Shown here: positions 27,521-35,043 of the stretch, one piece after another
How positions within the stretch are numbered: the stretch's first letter is position 1
Layout: each line of letters begins with the position of its first letter
Assembly: GCA_938085425.1 (NCBI GenBank)
Contig: CALKGQ010000024.1
Coordinates: 1-64,000 of the forward strand
Direction: 5' to 3'
Origin: an uncultured Flavobacteriales bacterium
GTDB taxonomy: Bacteria > Bacteroidota > Bacteroidia > Flavobacteriales_D > Sanyastnellaceae
Length of the DNA stretch: 64,000 nt
The notes under the pieces: model-generated
What the model was told of the DNA's origin: nothing
The model's input: only the letters and a program-made list of their open reading frames with translations
Databases searched by the model: none
Made by a program: the position numbers and the translations under genes

Positions 27521-27850
27521 ATGGCCAAATCACGCATCACCATCGACGTCACCACAGACGAGAACCACGTCCCCGTCGCCATGGAATGGACCGCAGAAGA
27601 CGGTGGCATTGCCCAACAACCGGCCTCTGCCATGGCCCTTTCCATGTGGAATGCGAAGGAATACGCGGCCATGCGCATGGACCTTTGGACCCAGGACATG
27701 AGTGTGGAGGAGATGCGCTCCTTTGTGGTCCAAACCATGATGACCTTGGCCGACACCTATGAGAAGGCCACCTCAGACAAGGAGCACGCCACGGCGATCC
27801 GGGGATTCACCCAAGAACTTGCCAAGCGCGTGGGTGCGATCGACGAATGA
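27521..27850 (+). CDS. gldC: Gliding motility protein GldC
   Basis: A 109-residue acidic cytoplasmic protein. The opening KSRITIDVTTDENHVPVAMEWTAEDGG and the block MALSMWNAKEYAAMRMDLWTQDMSVEEMRSFVVQTMMTLADTYEKAT are characteristic of GldC, in which a beta strand pair is followed by helices. In Flavobacterium, loss of GldC only weakens gliding, so it is an accessory factor of unknown mechanism. It lies just downstream of gldB but has its own predicted leaderless promoter. It converges on engB with a 7-bp gap. Confidence 0.92.
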   Translation: MAKSRITIDVTTDENHVPVAMEWTAEDGGIAQQPASAMALSMWNAKEYAAMRMDLWTQDMSVEEMRSFVVQTMMTLADTYEKATSDKEHATAIRGFTQELAKRVGAIDE

Positions 27851-27857
27851 CGCCCGA

Positions 27858-28484
27858 TCAGTCGGGGTAGAGCACGTTGGTCGCCGCCACGAAGCGCAAG
27901 ACTTCTTCACGCCCCTCCCCTGTGTTTCCACTCGTCACAAACAAGGGAGGCATTTTGTGCCATTGTTCCAACATCTTCTCTTCATAGGCAGGCAAGAAGG
28001 CCTCCCTCTCCGTTTTGTTCAGCTTGTCCACTTTGGTGAAGACCAGGACAAAGGGAAGTCCTGCTTCCCCCATCCAGGCCATGAATTCGAGGTCCACCTT
28101 TTGGGCTGGAATCCGCGAATCCACGAGCATCATCACACACATCAAATTGGTGCGGCTGCGCAAGTATTGCTGCGTGACCGTCATCCATTTGGACCGGTCC
28201 TTTTTGCTCACTTTGGCATACCCAAAGCCAGGCAAATCCACGAGGTACCATTTCCCGTCGACATCGAAGTGGTTGATGAGTTGGGTTTTCCCGGGGGTCC
28301 CTGACGTTTTGGCCAACTTGTTGCGGCCCGTCAGCATGTTCAACAACGAACTCTTGCCCACGTTGGAACGTCCAATGAAGGCGTATTCGGGCCGATCGGG
28401 ACGGGGACACTCCGATGGCAAGGCACTGCTCTTGACAAAGGTCGCTTCGCGCATTTCCCAGCGCGTGGTGTCAGAAGAGGCCAT
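27858..28484 (-). CDS. engB: Ribosome biogenesis GTPase EngB/YihA
   Basis: A 208-residue TRAFAC GTPase needed for late 50S assembly. G1 is GRSNVGKSSLLN, G3 is LVDLPGFGYAKV and G4 is VFTKVDKLNK. The segment SGTPGKTQLINHF after G1 is typical of EngB switch I. The ATG at 28484 shares a base with the stop of the alpha/beta hydrolase (TGATG), showing translational coupling. An upstream in-frame start exists but would overlap the hydrolase further. Confidence 0.95.
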   Translation of the reverse strand: MASSDTTRWEMREATFVKSSALPSECPRPDRPEYAFIGRSNVGKSSLLNMLTGRNKLAKTSGTPGKTQLINHFDVDGKWYLVDLPGFGYAKVSKKDRSKWMTVTQQYLRSRTNLMCVMMLVDSRIPAQKVDLEFMAWMGEAGLPFVLVFTKVDKLNKTEREAFLPAYEEKMLEQWHKMPPLFVTSGNTGEGREEVLRFVAATNVLYPD

Positions 28485-29248
28485 CAACGGATGCCTCGGG
28501 AGGCGTACCAATCAGAAAGGATCTGATTGAAGGTCTCTGGATGCTCCATCATCGGGGCGTGGCCACATGCGTCGATCCAAAACAACTCCGCATCGGGGAA
28601 ACCCGCCAGGAAATCCTCGGCCACCTCGGGTGGTGTGATGATGTCGTTTTTGCCCCAAATCAAACAGACGGGAAGGTCCATCGCAGGCAAGTCCTTGGAC
28701 ATGTTGTGCCGGATGGCCGACTTGGCGATGCTCAAGATGCGCAACACCTTGTTGCGGTCGTTCACCGCCTCGAAGCATTCATCGACCAACTCTGGAGTGG
28801 CGTGCTTGGGGTCGTGGAAGGTGACGGCCACCTTCTCCTTGATGTACGACTTGTCCTCCCGTCGGGGGAAACTGGAGCCAAAAGCGTTTTCATAGAGTCC
28901 ACTGCTGGCCGTCAATGAAAGGGAGGCGACTTTGTCCATGTTGTCTCGGGTGTAGATCAAACCCACGTGCCCTCCAAGACTGTTGCCGAGCAAATGCACC
29001 TTGTCCAACCCCAATTCGTCAATGAAGCCAGCGATGTGCTTGGCCATGTTTTTCGCATTGGTCTCCAGCATGGGCAATTCGTAAATCGGCAACATCGGGG
29101 TGATCACCCGAAAGTGCTGGCTGAAGTGTGCCCGAACGTCTTCAAAGTTGCTCAACGCACCAAAGAGACCGTGCAACAATACGAGAGGTGTGCCCTCTCC
29201 TTCTTCGACGTAGCGGTATTGACCGCGTTCCACAATGTTGGATTCCAT
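28484..29248 (-). CDS. Alpha/beta hydrolase
   Basis: A 254-residue alpha/beta-fold hydrolase. The oxyanion motif LLHGLFGALSNF, the nucleophile elbow GNSLGGH (Ser), the acid in WGKNDIITPP and the His in CGHAPMMEHP form a complete catalytic set. A short cap domain lies between (about residues 120-180). The substrate cannot be told. The gene leads an operon with engB and diverges from mraZ. Its upstream DNA carries minus-strand MraZ-box-like repeats, so it may belong to the division/cell-wall regulon. Confidence 0.9.
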   Translation of the reverse strand: MESNIVERGQYRYVEEGEGTPLVLLHGLFGALSNFEDVRAHFSQHFRVITPMLPIYELPMLETNAKNMAKHIAGFIDELGLDKVHLLGNSLGGHVGLIYTRDNMDKVASLSLTASSGLYENAFGSSFPRREDKSYIKEKVAVTFHDPKHATPELVDECFEAVNDRNKVLRILSIAKSAIRHNMSKDLPAMDLPVCLIWGKNDIITPPEVAEDFLAGFPDAELFWIDACGHAPMMEHPETFNQILSDWYASRGIR

Positions 29249-29252
29249 GGGG

Positions 29253-29260
29253 CAAAAGTG
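29253..29260 (-). promoter_or_regulatory. Possible -7 box of the hydrolase-engB operon
   Basis: CACTTTTG on the minus strand, followed by CCCC and the ATG at 29248. The spacing is the same four bases seen at gldC, miaB and dtd, but the first base departs from TAnnTTTG. Confidence 0.35.
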
Positions 29261-29312
29261 GGCCCCAAGGCCACGCGTTTGGGGGCCTGGAACGGGTGGG
29301 CATCCACGCTCC

Positions 29313-29347
29313 GTTGTTCACATCATATGTGGACAACGTGTGAATAG
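29313..29347. promoter_or_regulatory. Inverted repeat made of DnaA-box-like 9-mers
   Basis: GTTGTTCACAT (29313-29323) faces ATGTGGACAAC (29327-29337) across three bases; 10 of 11 arm positions pair. Each arm holds a 9-mer one base from the DnaA consensus TTATNCACA: TTGTTCACA (29314-29322, plus) and TTGTCCACA (29328-29336, minus). CTATTCACA (29339-29347, minus) adds a third with one mismatch. Binding by DnaA is inferred; another dimeric regulator is possible. Confidence 0.5.
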
Positions 29348-29355
29348 CGAAATCC

Positions 29356-29370
29356 CTCCACTTTCTCCCA
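29356..29370 (-). promoter_or_regulatory. Minus-strand MraZ-box-like repeats facing the hydrolase-engB operon
   Basis: On the minus strand TGGGA (29366-29370), spacer GAAAG, then TGGAG (29356-29360). The spacer equals the one in the plus-strand MraZ boxes and the period is again 10 bp. Only one unit is perfect, so this is a weaker site than the mraZ one. Confidence 0.45.
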
Positions 29371-29422
29371 CTTCTCAAACCCCCCGAAAACACTGCCTTT
29401 TTTCCTGATGAATCGCCTAGAT

Positions 29423-29431
29423 TTATCCACA
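29423..29431 (+). promoter_or_regulatory. Perfect DnaA box TTATCCACA
   Basis: This matches the strongest Escherichia coli DnaA box exactly. It ends directly before the first AAAGTGGGAG repeat of the MraZ site and lies 75 bp upstream of mraZ. TAGATTTA (29418-29425), a possible -7 box, overlaps it. Confidence 0.55.
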
Positions 29432-29434
29432 AAG

Positions 29435-29469
29435 TGGGAGAAAGTGTCAATGAGTGGGAGAAAGTGGGA
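29435..29469 (+). promoter_or_regulatory. MraZ-box array upstream of mraZ (dcw operator)
   Basis: Four five-base units at exact 10-bp spacing: TGGGA (29435), TGTCA (29445), TGGGA (29455), TGGGA (29465), separated by GAAAG, ATGAG and GAAAG. MraZ is known to bind direct TGGGN repeats with 5-nt spacers upstream of its own operon and to repress it. The array covers the -33 region of the predicted mraZ promoter, which suits repression. Confidence 0.8.
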
Positions 29470-29478
29470 GATTAACTG

Positions 29479-29486
29479 TACTTTTA
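29479..29486 (+). promoter_or_regulatory. Probable dcw (mraZ) -7 box
   Basis: TACTTTTA fits TAnnTTTG except for the last base and lies 19 bp before the mraZ ATG. The MraZ boxes end 9 bp upstream of it. No -33 TTG was found. Confidence 0.45.
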
Positions 29487-29505
29487 CGGTGGCTGATTTT
29501 ACCCC

Positions 29506-29991
29506 ATGCTCAACCTGCTCGGAGAACACCCCTGTCGCATCGACGCCAAAGGCCGTCTGATGTTTCCCGCCAAACTGCGCAAGCAGCTTGATGGCGTGAT
29601 GCATCATGGACTCGTGGTGAACCGTGACATCTTCGAAGGCTGTTTGGTGCTGTACCCCAAACCAGAGTGGGACAAGGTGAATGCGGAAATGGCAAGGCTG
29701 AGCCGCTACAACAAGAAGCACCAGCTGTTTCAGAGGAAATTCATGAAGGGGGCCACCCACGTGGAGGTGGACAGCTCGGGCAGGATCAACCTCCCCTCTG
29801 CCCTTTTGGCCTACGCAGGCATTGACCCCAAAGACGCGAAGGAGGTCATCGTCTCTGGCCTGGGGGAGAAAGTGGAAATCTGGAACCAAGAAGCCCACCA
29901 CAAGCAAGTCATCCAAGACGCAGATTCTCTCGACTTCGGCGACCTCGCCGAGGACGTACGCAAAGACCTCGACGGCACCCCTGAAGAATGA
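29506..29991 (+). CDS. mraZ: Transcriptional regulator MraZ
   Basis: A 161-residue protein with two AbrB-like swapped-hairpin halves. The DxxGR motifs are RIDAKGRLMFPAKLR near residue 14 and VEVDSSGRINLPSALL near residue 87. MraZ forms ring oligomers and represses the dcw cluster through TGGGN repeats; such an array is present just upstream, so autoregulation is expected. It heads a plus-strand run of 14 genes. Its stop overlaps rsmH by 4 bp. Confidence 0.96.
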   Translation: MLNLLGEHPCRIDAKGRLMFPAKLRKQLDGVMHHGLVVNRDIFEGCLVLYPKPEWDKVNAEMARLSRYNKKHQLFQRKFMKGATHVEVDSSGRINLPSALLAYAGIDPKDAKEVIVSGLGEKVEIWNQEAHHKQVIQDADSLDFGDLAEDVRKDLDGTPEE

Positions 29992-30917
29992 CCTCCACCT
30001 ACCACGTTCCCGTCATGCTGAACGCCTCCCTCGAGGCGCTCCACATCGACGGCGACGGGGCAAGAACGGGGCAATGGATGGACGCGACGTTTGGTGGAGG
30101 AGGGCACAGCCATGCCATCCTCGAGCGTCTCGGTCCCGAGGCGAGGCTGTTTGGCTTTGACCAAGATCCGGACGCCGCCAAAAATGCCCTTGACGATGCC
30201 CGCTTCACCCTGGTGGCTGCGAATTTTCGATTCGCCCCTCAATTCTTGCGTGCGCACGGCGCCCTTCCTCTGACGGGCATCCTTGCCGATCTCGGCGTGA
30301 GCTCGCACCAGTTTGACACCCCAGAACGCGGGTTCTCGCTGCGGCACGACGGCCCATTGGACATGCGCATGAATGTTCAATCCGGACAGCCTGCCCATGC
30401 ATGGCTCGCCACTGTGGAGGTGCGTGAACTCACCCAAGTGCTTCGAAAATACGGGGAACTTACAAGACCCGATCGCTTGGCCCACCGCATTGTCGCGGCA
30501 AGGGAAGAACGCCCCATTCTCACCACCCATGATTTGATCCGGGTGCTTTCCCCAACGGCACCCCGCGGGAAGGAAAACAAGCATTACGCCAAAATTTTCC
30601 AGGCCATCCGCATCCATCTCAACGATGAGTTGGGCGCCCTCGAGGACCTGCTGACGCACGCCATTTCCATGCTTGCCCCTGGAGGGCGATTGGTGGTGAT
30701 GAGCTACCACAGCTTGGAAGACCGACTGGTCAAACACTTCATGCGCTCGGGCAATTTTGAAGACGATGTCCAAAAGGACATGAAGGGGCGGGTGCTTGCT
30801 CCCTTCCACCCGCTTGTGAGAAAGGCCATTGTGGCCCAAGATGAGGAGATGGATGCCAACCCTCGCGCGAGAAGCGCGCGCCTTCGCGTGGCGGAACGAA
30901 CCGAGTGGATGCCATGA
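29988..30917 (+). CDS. rsmH: 16S rRNA m4C1402 methyltransferase RsmH
   Basis: A 309-residue SAM-dependent N4-methyltransferase acting on C1402 of 16S rRNA. Key motifs are the opening HVPVMLNASLEAL, the SAM-binding GQWMDATFGGGGHS, ADLGVSSHQFDTPERGFS and VMSYHSLEDRLVK. It ends with basic residues (RSARLRVAERTEWMP). Translationally coupled to mraZ and ftsL through ATGA overlaps, as in most dcw clusters. Confidence 0.97.
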   Translation: MTSTYHVPVMLNASLEALHIDGDGARTGQWMDATFGGGGHSHAILERLGPEARLFGFDQDPDAAKNALDDARFTLVAANFRFAPQFLRAHGALPLTGILADLGVSSHQFDTPERGFSLRHDGPLDMRMNVQSGQPAHAWLATVEVRELTQVLRKYGELTRPDRLAHRIVAAREERPILTTHDLIRVLSPTAPRGKENKHYAKIFQAIRIHLNDELGALEDLLTHAISMLAPGGRLVVMSYHSLEDRLVKHFMRSGNFEDDVQKDMKGRVLAPFHPLVRKAIVAQDEEMDANPRARSARLRVAERTEWMP

Positions 30918-31453
30918 ACATTCTTGGGCTTTTCCGACGGACCAAATCCGAAACCACCTCGAGCAAGGGCAACCGAACCCTGACCCAGGCAGAGATGCTT
31001 GCCCGTGTGGCCCAGAATGAGGCAAAAGAGCAAAGCGAAGCAAAGCGTCAAACATCGAACAACCCCAACCGTTTGCGCACCTCGGACGAATTCCGAGAAG
31101 AGCAGCGTGAAAAAAGAAAACGCCGCCGCAAAGAGAACCAGATCGGTGGCTTGATCCGAGAAGTCCTCAGTGGGGACATCCTCGCGAGAGAAGCCCTGGT
31201 GAAGCAGGTGCCTTTCCTGCTCTATTTGTCCTTGCTCACCCTCCTGTATTTGGGCATGGGATACCAAACCGAGCGCGTGCTCCGAGAGAAGCAACGCACA
31301 CTGGACCTGCTGGAAGAGGCGACTGCAGAGGAAAAAACATTGCGGTCGGATTTCGAAGCGCAGCTGCAGCAAAGCAGCCTCGCCAAGTCCACCTCGGCTC
31401 TGGGCCTTGAGCAACCTACTTCCCCACCCATTCTGCTGCCTGCAAACCCATGA
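30914..31453 (+). CDS. ftsL: FtsL-like cell division protein
   Basis: A 179-residue single-pass membrane protein. A long basic and charged cytoplasmic region (about 1-92, with EEQREKRKRRRKEN) precedes one helix (PFLLYLSLLTLLYLGMGY). A short periplasmic leucine-zipper-like coiled coil (LREKQRTLDLLEEATAEEKTL) follows. FtsL joins FtsB and FtsQ at the divisome to activate FtsW/FtsI. The cytoplasmic part is longer than in proteobacterial FtsL, as is usual in Bacteroidota. Assignment rests mainly on topology and on the place between rsmH and ftsI. The ATG at 30914 overlaps the rsmH stop. Confidence 0.82.
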   Translation: MNILGLFRRTKSETTSSKGNRTLTQAEMLARVAQNEAKEQSEAKRQTSNNPNRLRTSDEFREEQREKRKRRRKENQIGGLIREVLSGDILAREALVKQVPFLLYLSLLTLLYLGMGYQTERVLREKQRTLDLLEEATAEEKTLRSDFEAQLQQSSLAKSTSALGLEQPTSPPILLPANP

Positions 31454-33567
31454 AGCACGCTGCACACTCCGGACGCATTTGGCTCGTTTTTGTGGGCCTC
31501 GCCTTGGTGGGGTTTGGCGTTGTGGGGCGCATCCTCTACATCCAAAACATCGAGGGCGACAAATGGGTGAAGCGGGGAGAACAATTCTCCACAAGCGTCC
31601 GCACCATCGAGCCTGCCCGAGGCCAAATCCTCGCCCAAGACGGGAGCCTCCTGGCCACAAGCGTCCCAGTGTACGACTTGCGGTGGGATGCCAAATGCGA
31701 AGGCATGCGTTGGGACTTGTACGACAGCTCCATCGACACGTTGTGCCAATTGATCGCCTCGGCCACGGACAAATCGGTTCCCTATCTGCGCGGGAGGTTC
31801 AACAATGCCCAGAACCGGGGACACAGAGGCGCGCTGATTGCGCGCAACATTCCCTTCACGGACTACCAAGAATTGCGCAACCTGCCCTTCGTTCAATTGG
31901 GGAGGTACAAAAGCGGGCTTGTCTTTGAACGTCGAGAGAACAGGCGACGTCCCTTTGGCAAGCTCGCAGCGCGCACGGTAGGCATTGACCGTGAACACGA
32001 ACGCGTGGGTCTGGAGCGCGCGTGGAACGATGAACTGTCAGGAGTGGAAGGCCAGCAATTGTCGCGCCGCGTGGCAGGCAACCAATGGATGCCGGTGACC
32101 GACGATTACCTGGTCGATCCTGTGGAAGGCATGGATGTGCTGACCACGCTTGATTTGCACTTGCAGGATGTCGCAAGCCATGCCTTGGAACGTCAACTCA
32201 GGAAGCACGAGGCCGCTTGGGGCACCGTGGTTGTTTGCGAAGTGGCCACAGGCAACATTCGGGCCATCGCCAACCTCAGCCGCCACGAGGTCGGCCAAGA
32301 CAAAGTGGAATATTGGGAGGACTTCAACCACGCCATCGGCACCGCTGTGGAACCCGGATCCACCTTCAAGCTGGCATCCCTCATCGCATGCATGGAGGCG
32401 GGAATGTTGCCCTCAGACACGGTGGATACAGGGGAAGGCGAAATCTTCTTCAGCGGCAGAAGAATGAGGGACAGCAACCACAAAGACGGAGGTCATGGAG
32501 AAATCAACCTGACCAAGGCCTTTGAAGTCAGCTCCAACATCGGGTCTGCCTTGGCCGTGAAACAAACATTTGGCGACAACCCACAGGCATTTGTGGACGG
32601 CCTCACCAAGTTGGGGGTGACAGAAAAAACGGGGATTCGTTACGTCGGAGAGGCCCAACCCAAGGTGAAAACCAAAGTCAATGCCAGCGACTGGACAGGT
32701 GTCACCCTCACCCAGACGGCCATTGGCTATGAACTCACACAAACGCCCCTTCAAACCCTGGTTCTCTACAACGCCATCGCCAACAATGGCAAAATGATGA
32801 GGCCACAGCTGGTCCGCGAGTTGCGCGTGGGGTCAGAGACCCTCAAGAGCTACCAACCCTTTGTCCTTCAAAACCGCATCTGCAATGCCACCACCCTGGC
32901 GGCCTGCAGGTCCATGATGGAGGCGGTTTGCGACCCGGAAGGCCAAGGCACCGCCAAACATGTCTTCAAAGGGAGCCCGTACACCGTCGCCGGCAAAACA
33001 GGGACGGCACGCATCGCCACTGGCAATGGCTATGCAGTGGGACGCTACCGGGCCTCGTTTGCCGGTTACTTCCCGGCAGAACAACCCCGCTATTCATGTG
33101 TGGTCGTGATTGCCGACACCAAGAGTGGAAGCTATTACGGCAGCACCATTGCCGCGCCAGTGTTCAAAGATGTGGCCGATTTGATCTATGCCACGGACCC
33201 GGCCTTCCATACCATGACGCGTGGCCAACTTGCGGAAATCCCTGGTATGCCCGCATCCAACGATGGTGCCCGCCACGCCTTGACCACGATATACGAAGCC
33301 ATTGGCATGGGCCATACACAAGGCATTGACGCCGACTGGGTGACCGTGAAAACGGGCGACACAGAAGCCACCCTCACGGAAAGGTCCATCCTTGAATCCG
33401 CCATTCCCGATGTGCGCGGGATGGGGCTGCGAGACGCCCTGTATCTCTTGGAAAATGCCGGTCTGCATGTGAAGTACGATGGCCTTGGGACGGTCAAGTC
33501 CCAGTCCATTGCCCCTGGCACTCCCCTTCGAACTGAACTCACCACCATTCAACTACGTCTCTCGTGA
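31450..33567 (+). CDS. ftsI: Division transpeptidase FtsI (PBP3) with C-terminal PASTA domain
   Basis: A 705-residue class B penicillin-binding protein. An N-terminal membrane helix is followed by the pedestal domain (RGQILAQDGSLLATSVPVYDL). The transpeptidase domain has SxxK in EPGSTFKLAS (Ser near 303), SxN as SSNIG (about 360) and KTG in AGKTGTAR (about 516). A single PASTA unit ends the protein (IPDVRGMGLRDALYLLENAGL). It crosslinks septal peptidoglycan as the partner of FtsW. The start overlaps ftsL and the stop overlaps the GTG start of murE. Confidence 0.95.
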   Translation: MKHAAHSGRIWLVFVGLALVGFGVVGRILYIQNIEGDKWVKRGEQFSTSVRTIEPARGQILAQDGSLLATSVPVYDLRWDAKCEGMRWDLYDSSIDTLCQLIASATDKSVPYLRGRFNNAQNRGHRGALIARNIPFTDYQELRNLPFVQLGRYKSGLVFERRENRRRPFGKLAARTVGIDREHERVGLERAWNDELSGVEGQQLSRRVAGNQWMPVTDDYLVDPVEGMDVLTTLDLHLQDVASHALERQLRKHEAAWGTVVVCEVATGNIRAIANLSRHEVGQDKVEYWEDFNHAIGTAVEPGSTFKLASLIACMEAGMLPSDTVDTGEGEIFFSGRRMRDSNHKDGGHGEINLTKAFEVSSNIGSALAVKQTFGDNPQAFVDGLTKLGVTEKTGIRYVGEAQPKVKTKVNASDWTGVTLTQTAIGYELTQTPLQTLVLYNAIANNGKMMRPQLVRELRVGSETLKSYQPFVLQNRICNATTLAACRSMMEAVCDPEGQGTAKHVFKGSPYTVAGKTGTARIATGNGYAVGRYRASFAGYFPAEQPRYSCVVVIADTKSGSYYGSTIAAPVFKDVADLIYATDPAFHTMTRGQLAEIPGMPASNDGARHALTTIYEAIGMGHTQGIDADWVTVKTGDTEATLTERSILESAIPDVRGMGLRDALYLLENAGLHVKYDGLGTVKSQSIAPGTPLRTELTTIQLRLS

Positions 33568-35024
33568 AATTGCTTTCTGACCTTCTCTACGACGCACGCA
33601 TCCTCGAAGTCCGAGGCACCACGCACGCTGCTGTGGAGCACATCGCCGTGGACTCCCGACAGGTCCAAGCATTGGGGTTGTTCGTGGCAGTGCCAGGAAC
33701 GGTCACGGACGGCCACGACTTCATCCCTCAGGCCATTGCGGCTGGTGCGGCTTGCATCGTGTGTGAAACCATGCCCGAAGAAGCGCCCGACCACGTCACC
33801 TTGGTCCAAGTCAAATCGAGTGCGGCAGCCTTGGGCCACATTGCGGCGGCCTTTCACAACCATCCCTCCAAAGAAATGAAGGTGGTGGCTGTGACAGGCA
33901 CCAATGGCAAGACCACCACGGTGTCGTTGCTTCATCAATTGTACCGCTTGCTCGACCGGAAGGCGGGGATGCTGGGCACCGTGGAAAACAAGATTGTGGA
34001 CCGCGTCATTCCCGCCACCCACACCACCCCTGACGCCCTTCAACTGCAGGCGCTGTTCCGCGAAATGGCGGATGCAGGGTGCACCCATGTGTTCATGGAG
34101 GCGAGTTCGCATGCCATTGCGCAGGAGCGCACGACAGGGACCCAATTCGAAGGCGCGGTGTTCACCAACATCACCCATGACCATTTGGACTACCACGGGG
34201 ATTTCAATGCCTACATCAAGGCCAAAAAACAACTCTTTGACCGCCTTCCGTCTGGGGCCTTTGCCGCCATCAATGCGGACGATCCGCACGGCGAAGACAT
34301 GGTGGCTGACACCAAGGCCCGGGTCTGGACCATGGCCGTCCAAGGCATTGCCGAGGAACGCGCCCGGATCGTGGAAAATCAAATCACGGGCCTTGTGCTT
34401 CATCTGGACGGCCAAGAACTGTACTCCCAACTCGTCGGAGGCTTCAATGCTTCCAACCTCCTGGCCGTGTATGTCGTCGCCAAAATGCTTGGGTCTGACC
34501 CACTGCACACCTTGACCCAGATGTCCCTGCTGAAAGCCCCCGCAGGGAGGTTTGAACGCGTCCCCGCGCGGGACAACATCACTGCCCTTGTGGACTACGC
34601 CCACACTCCAGATGCACTCGACAATGTCCTGAAGACCATTGCCCATGTCAGAACGGGCGGTGAAAAGGTCATCACCGTGGTCGGTTGTGGGGGAGATCGC
34701 GATGCCGCCAAGCGCCCCGTCATGGCGAAGAGCGCCGCACAAGGGTCGGACCGGGTGATTTTGACCAGTGACAATCCCCGCACGGAAGAGCCGCAGGCCA
34801 TTCTGCACGACATGGAAGCTGGCTTGGACCCCATCGAGCGACGAAAATGCCTGACCATCGTCGACCGACGCGAAGCCATACGAACCGCAGCCGCGCTCGC
34901 TGAGCCTGGCGACATCGTCTTGGTGGCCGGCAAAGGGCACGAGACCTACCAAGACATAGGAGGAGAAAAACACCCCTTCGACGACCGACAAGAACTTCAA
35001 TTGGCCTTCGCCCCCACCACCTGA
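33564..35024 (+). CDS. murE: UDP-MurNAc-tripeptide ligase MurE
   Basis: A 486-residue Mur ligase that adds the third amino acid to UDP-MurNAc-L-Ala-D-Glu. The ATP loop is GTNGKTTTV near residue 113. Other signatures are TTPDALQLQ, EASSHAIAQERT, DYHGDFNAY and DYAHTPDALDN. TSDNPRTEEP contains the DNPR box that selects meso-diaminopimelate, so the peptidoglycan is predicted to be of the meso-DAP type. It starts with GTG overlapping the ftsI stop (GTGA), which may lower its translation relative to ATG-start neighbours. Confidence 0.96.
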   Translation: MKLLSDLLYDARILEVRGTTHAAVEHIAVDSRQVQALGLFVAVPGTVTDGHDFIPQAIAAGAACIVCETMPEEAPDHVTLVQVKSSAAALGHIAAAFHNHPSKEMKVVAVTGTNGKTTTVSLLHQLYRLLDRKAGMLGTVENKIVDRVIPATHTTPDALQLQALFREMADAGCTHVFMEASSHAIAQERTTGTQFEGAVFTNITHDHLDYHGDFNAYIKAKKQLFDRLPSGAFAAINADDPHGEDMVADTKARVWTMAVQGIAEERARIVENQITGLVLHLDGQELYSQLVGGFNASNLLAVYVVAKMLGSDPLHTLTQMSLLKAPAGRFERVPARDNITALVDYAHTPDALDNVLKTIAHVRTGGEKVITVVGCGGDRDAAKRPVMAKSAAQGSDRVILTSDNPRTEEPQAILHDMEAGLDPIERRKCLTIVDRREAIRTAAALAEPGDIVLVAGKGHETYQDIGGEKHPFDDRQELQLAFAPTT

Positions 35025-35043
35025 ACCGCCATTGACCTAAGCC

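Noticed and set aside
29249-29505. Calling this region a definite replication origin
   Set aside because: DnaA-like boxes are present, but no clear AT-rich unwinding element or neighbouring dnaA/dnaN was seen; reported only as a candidate.
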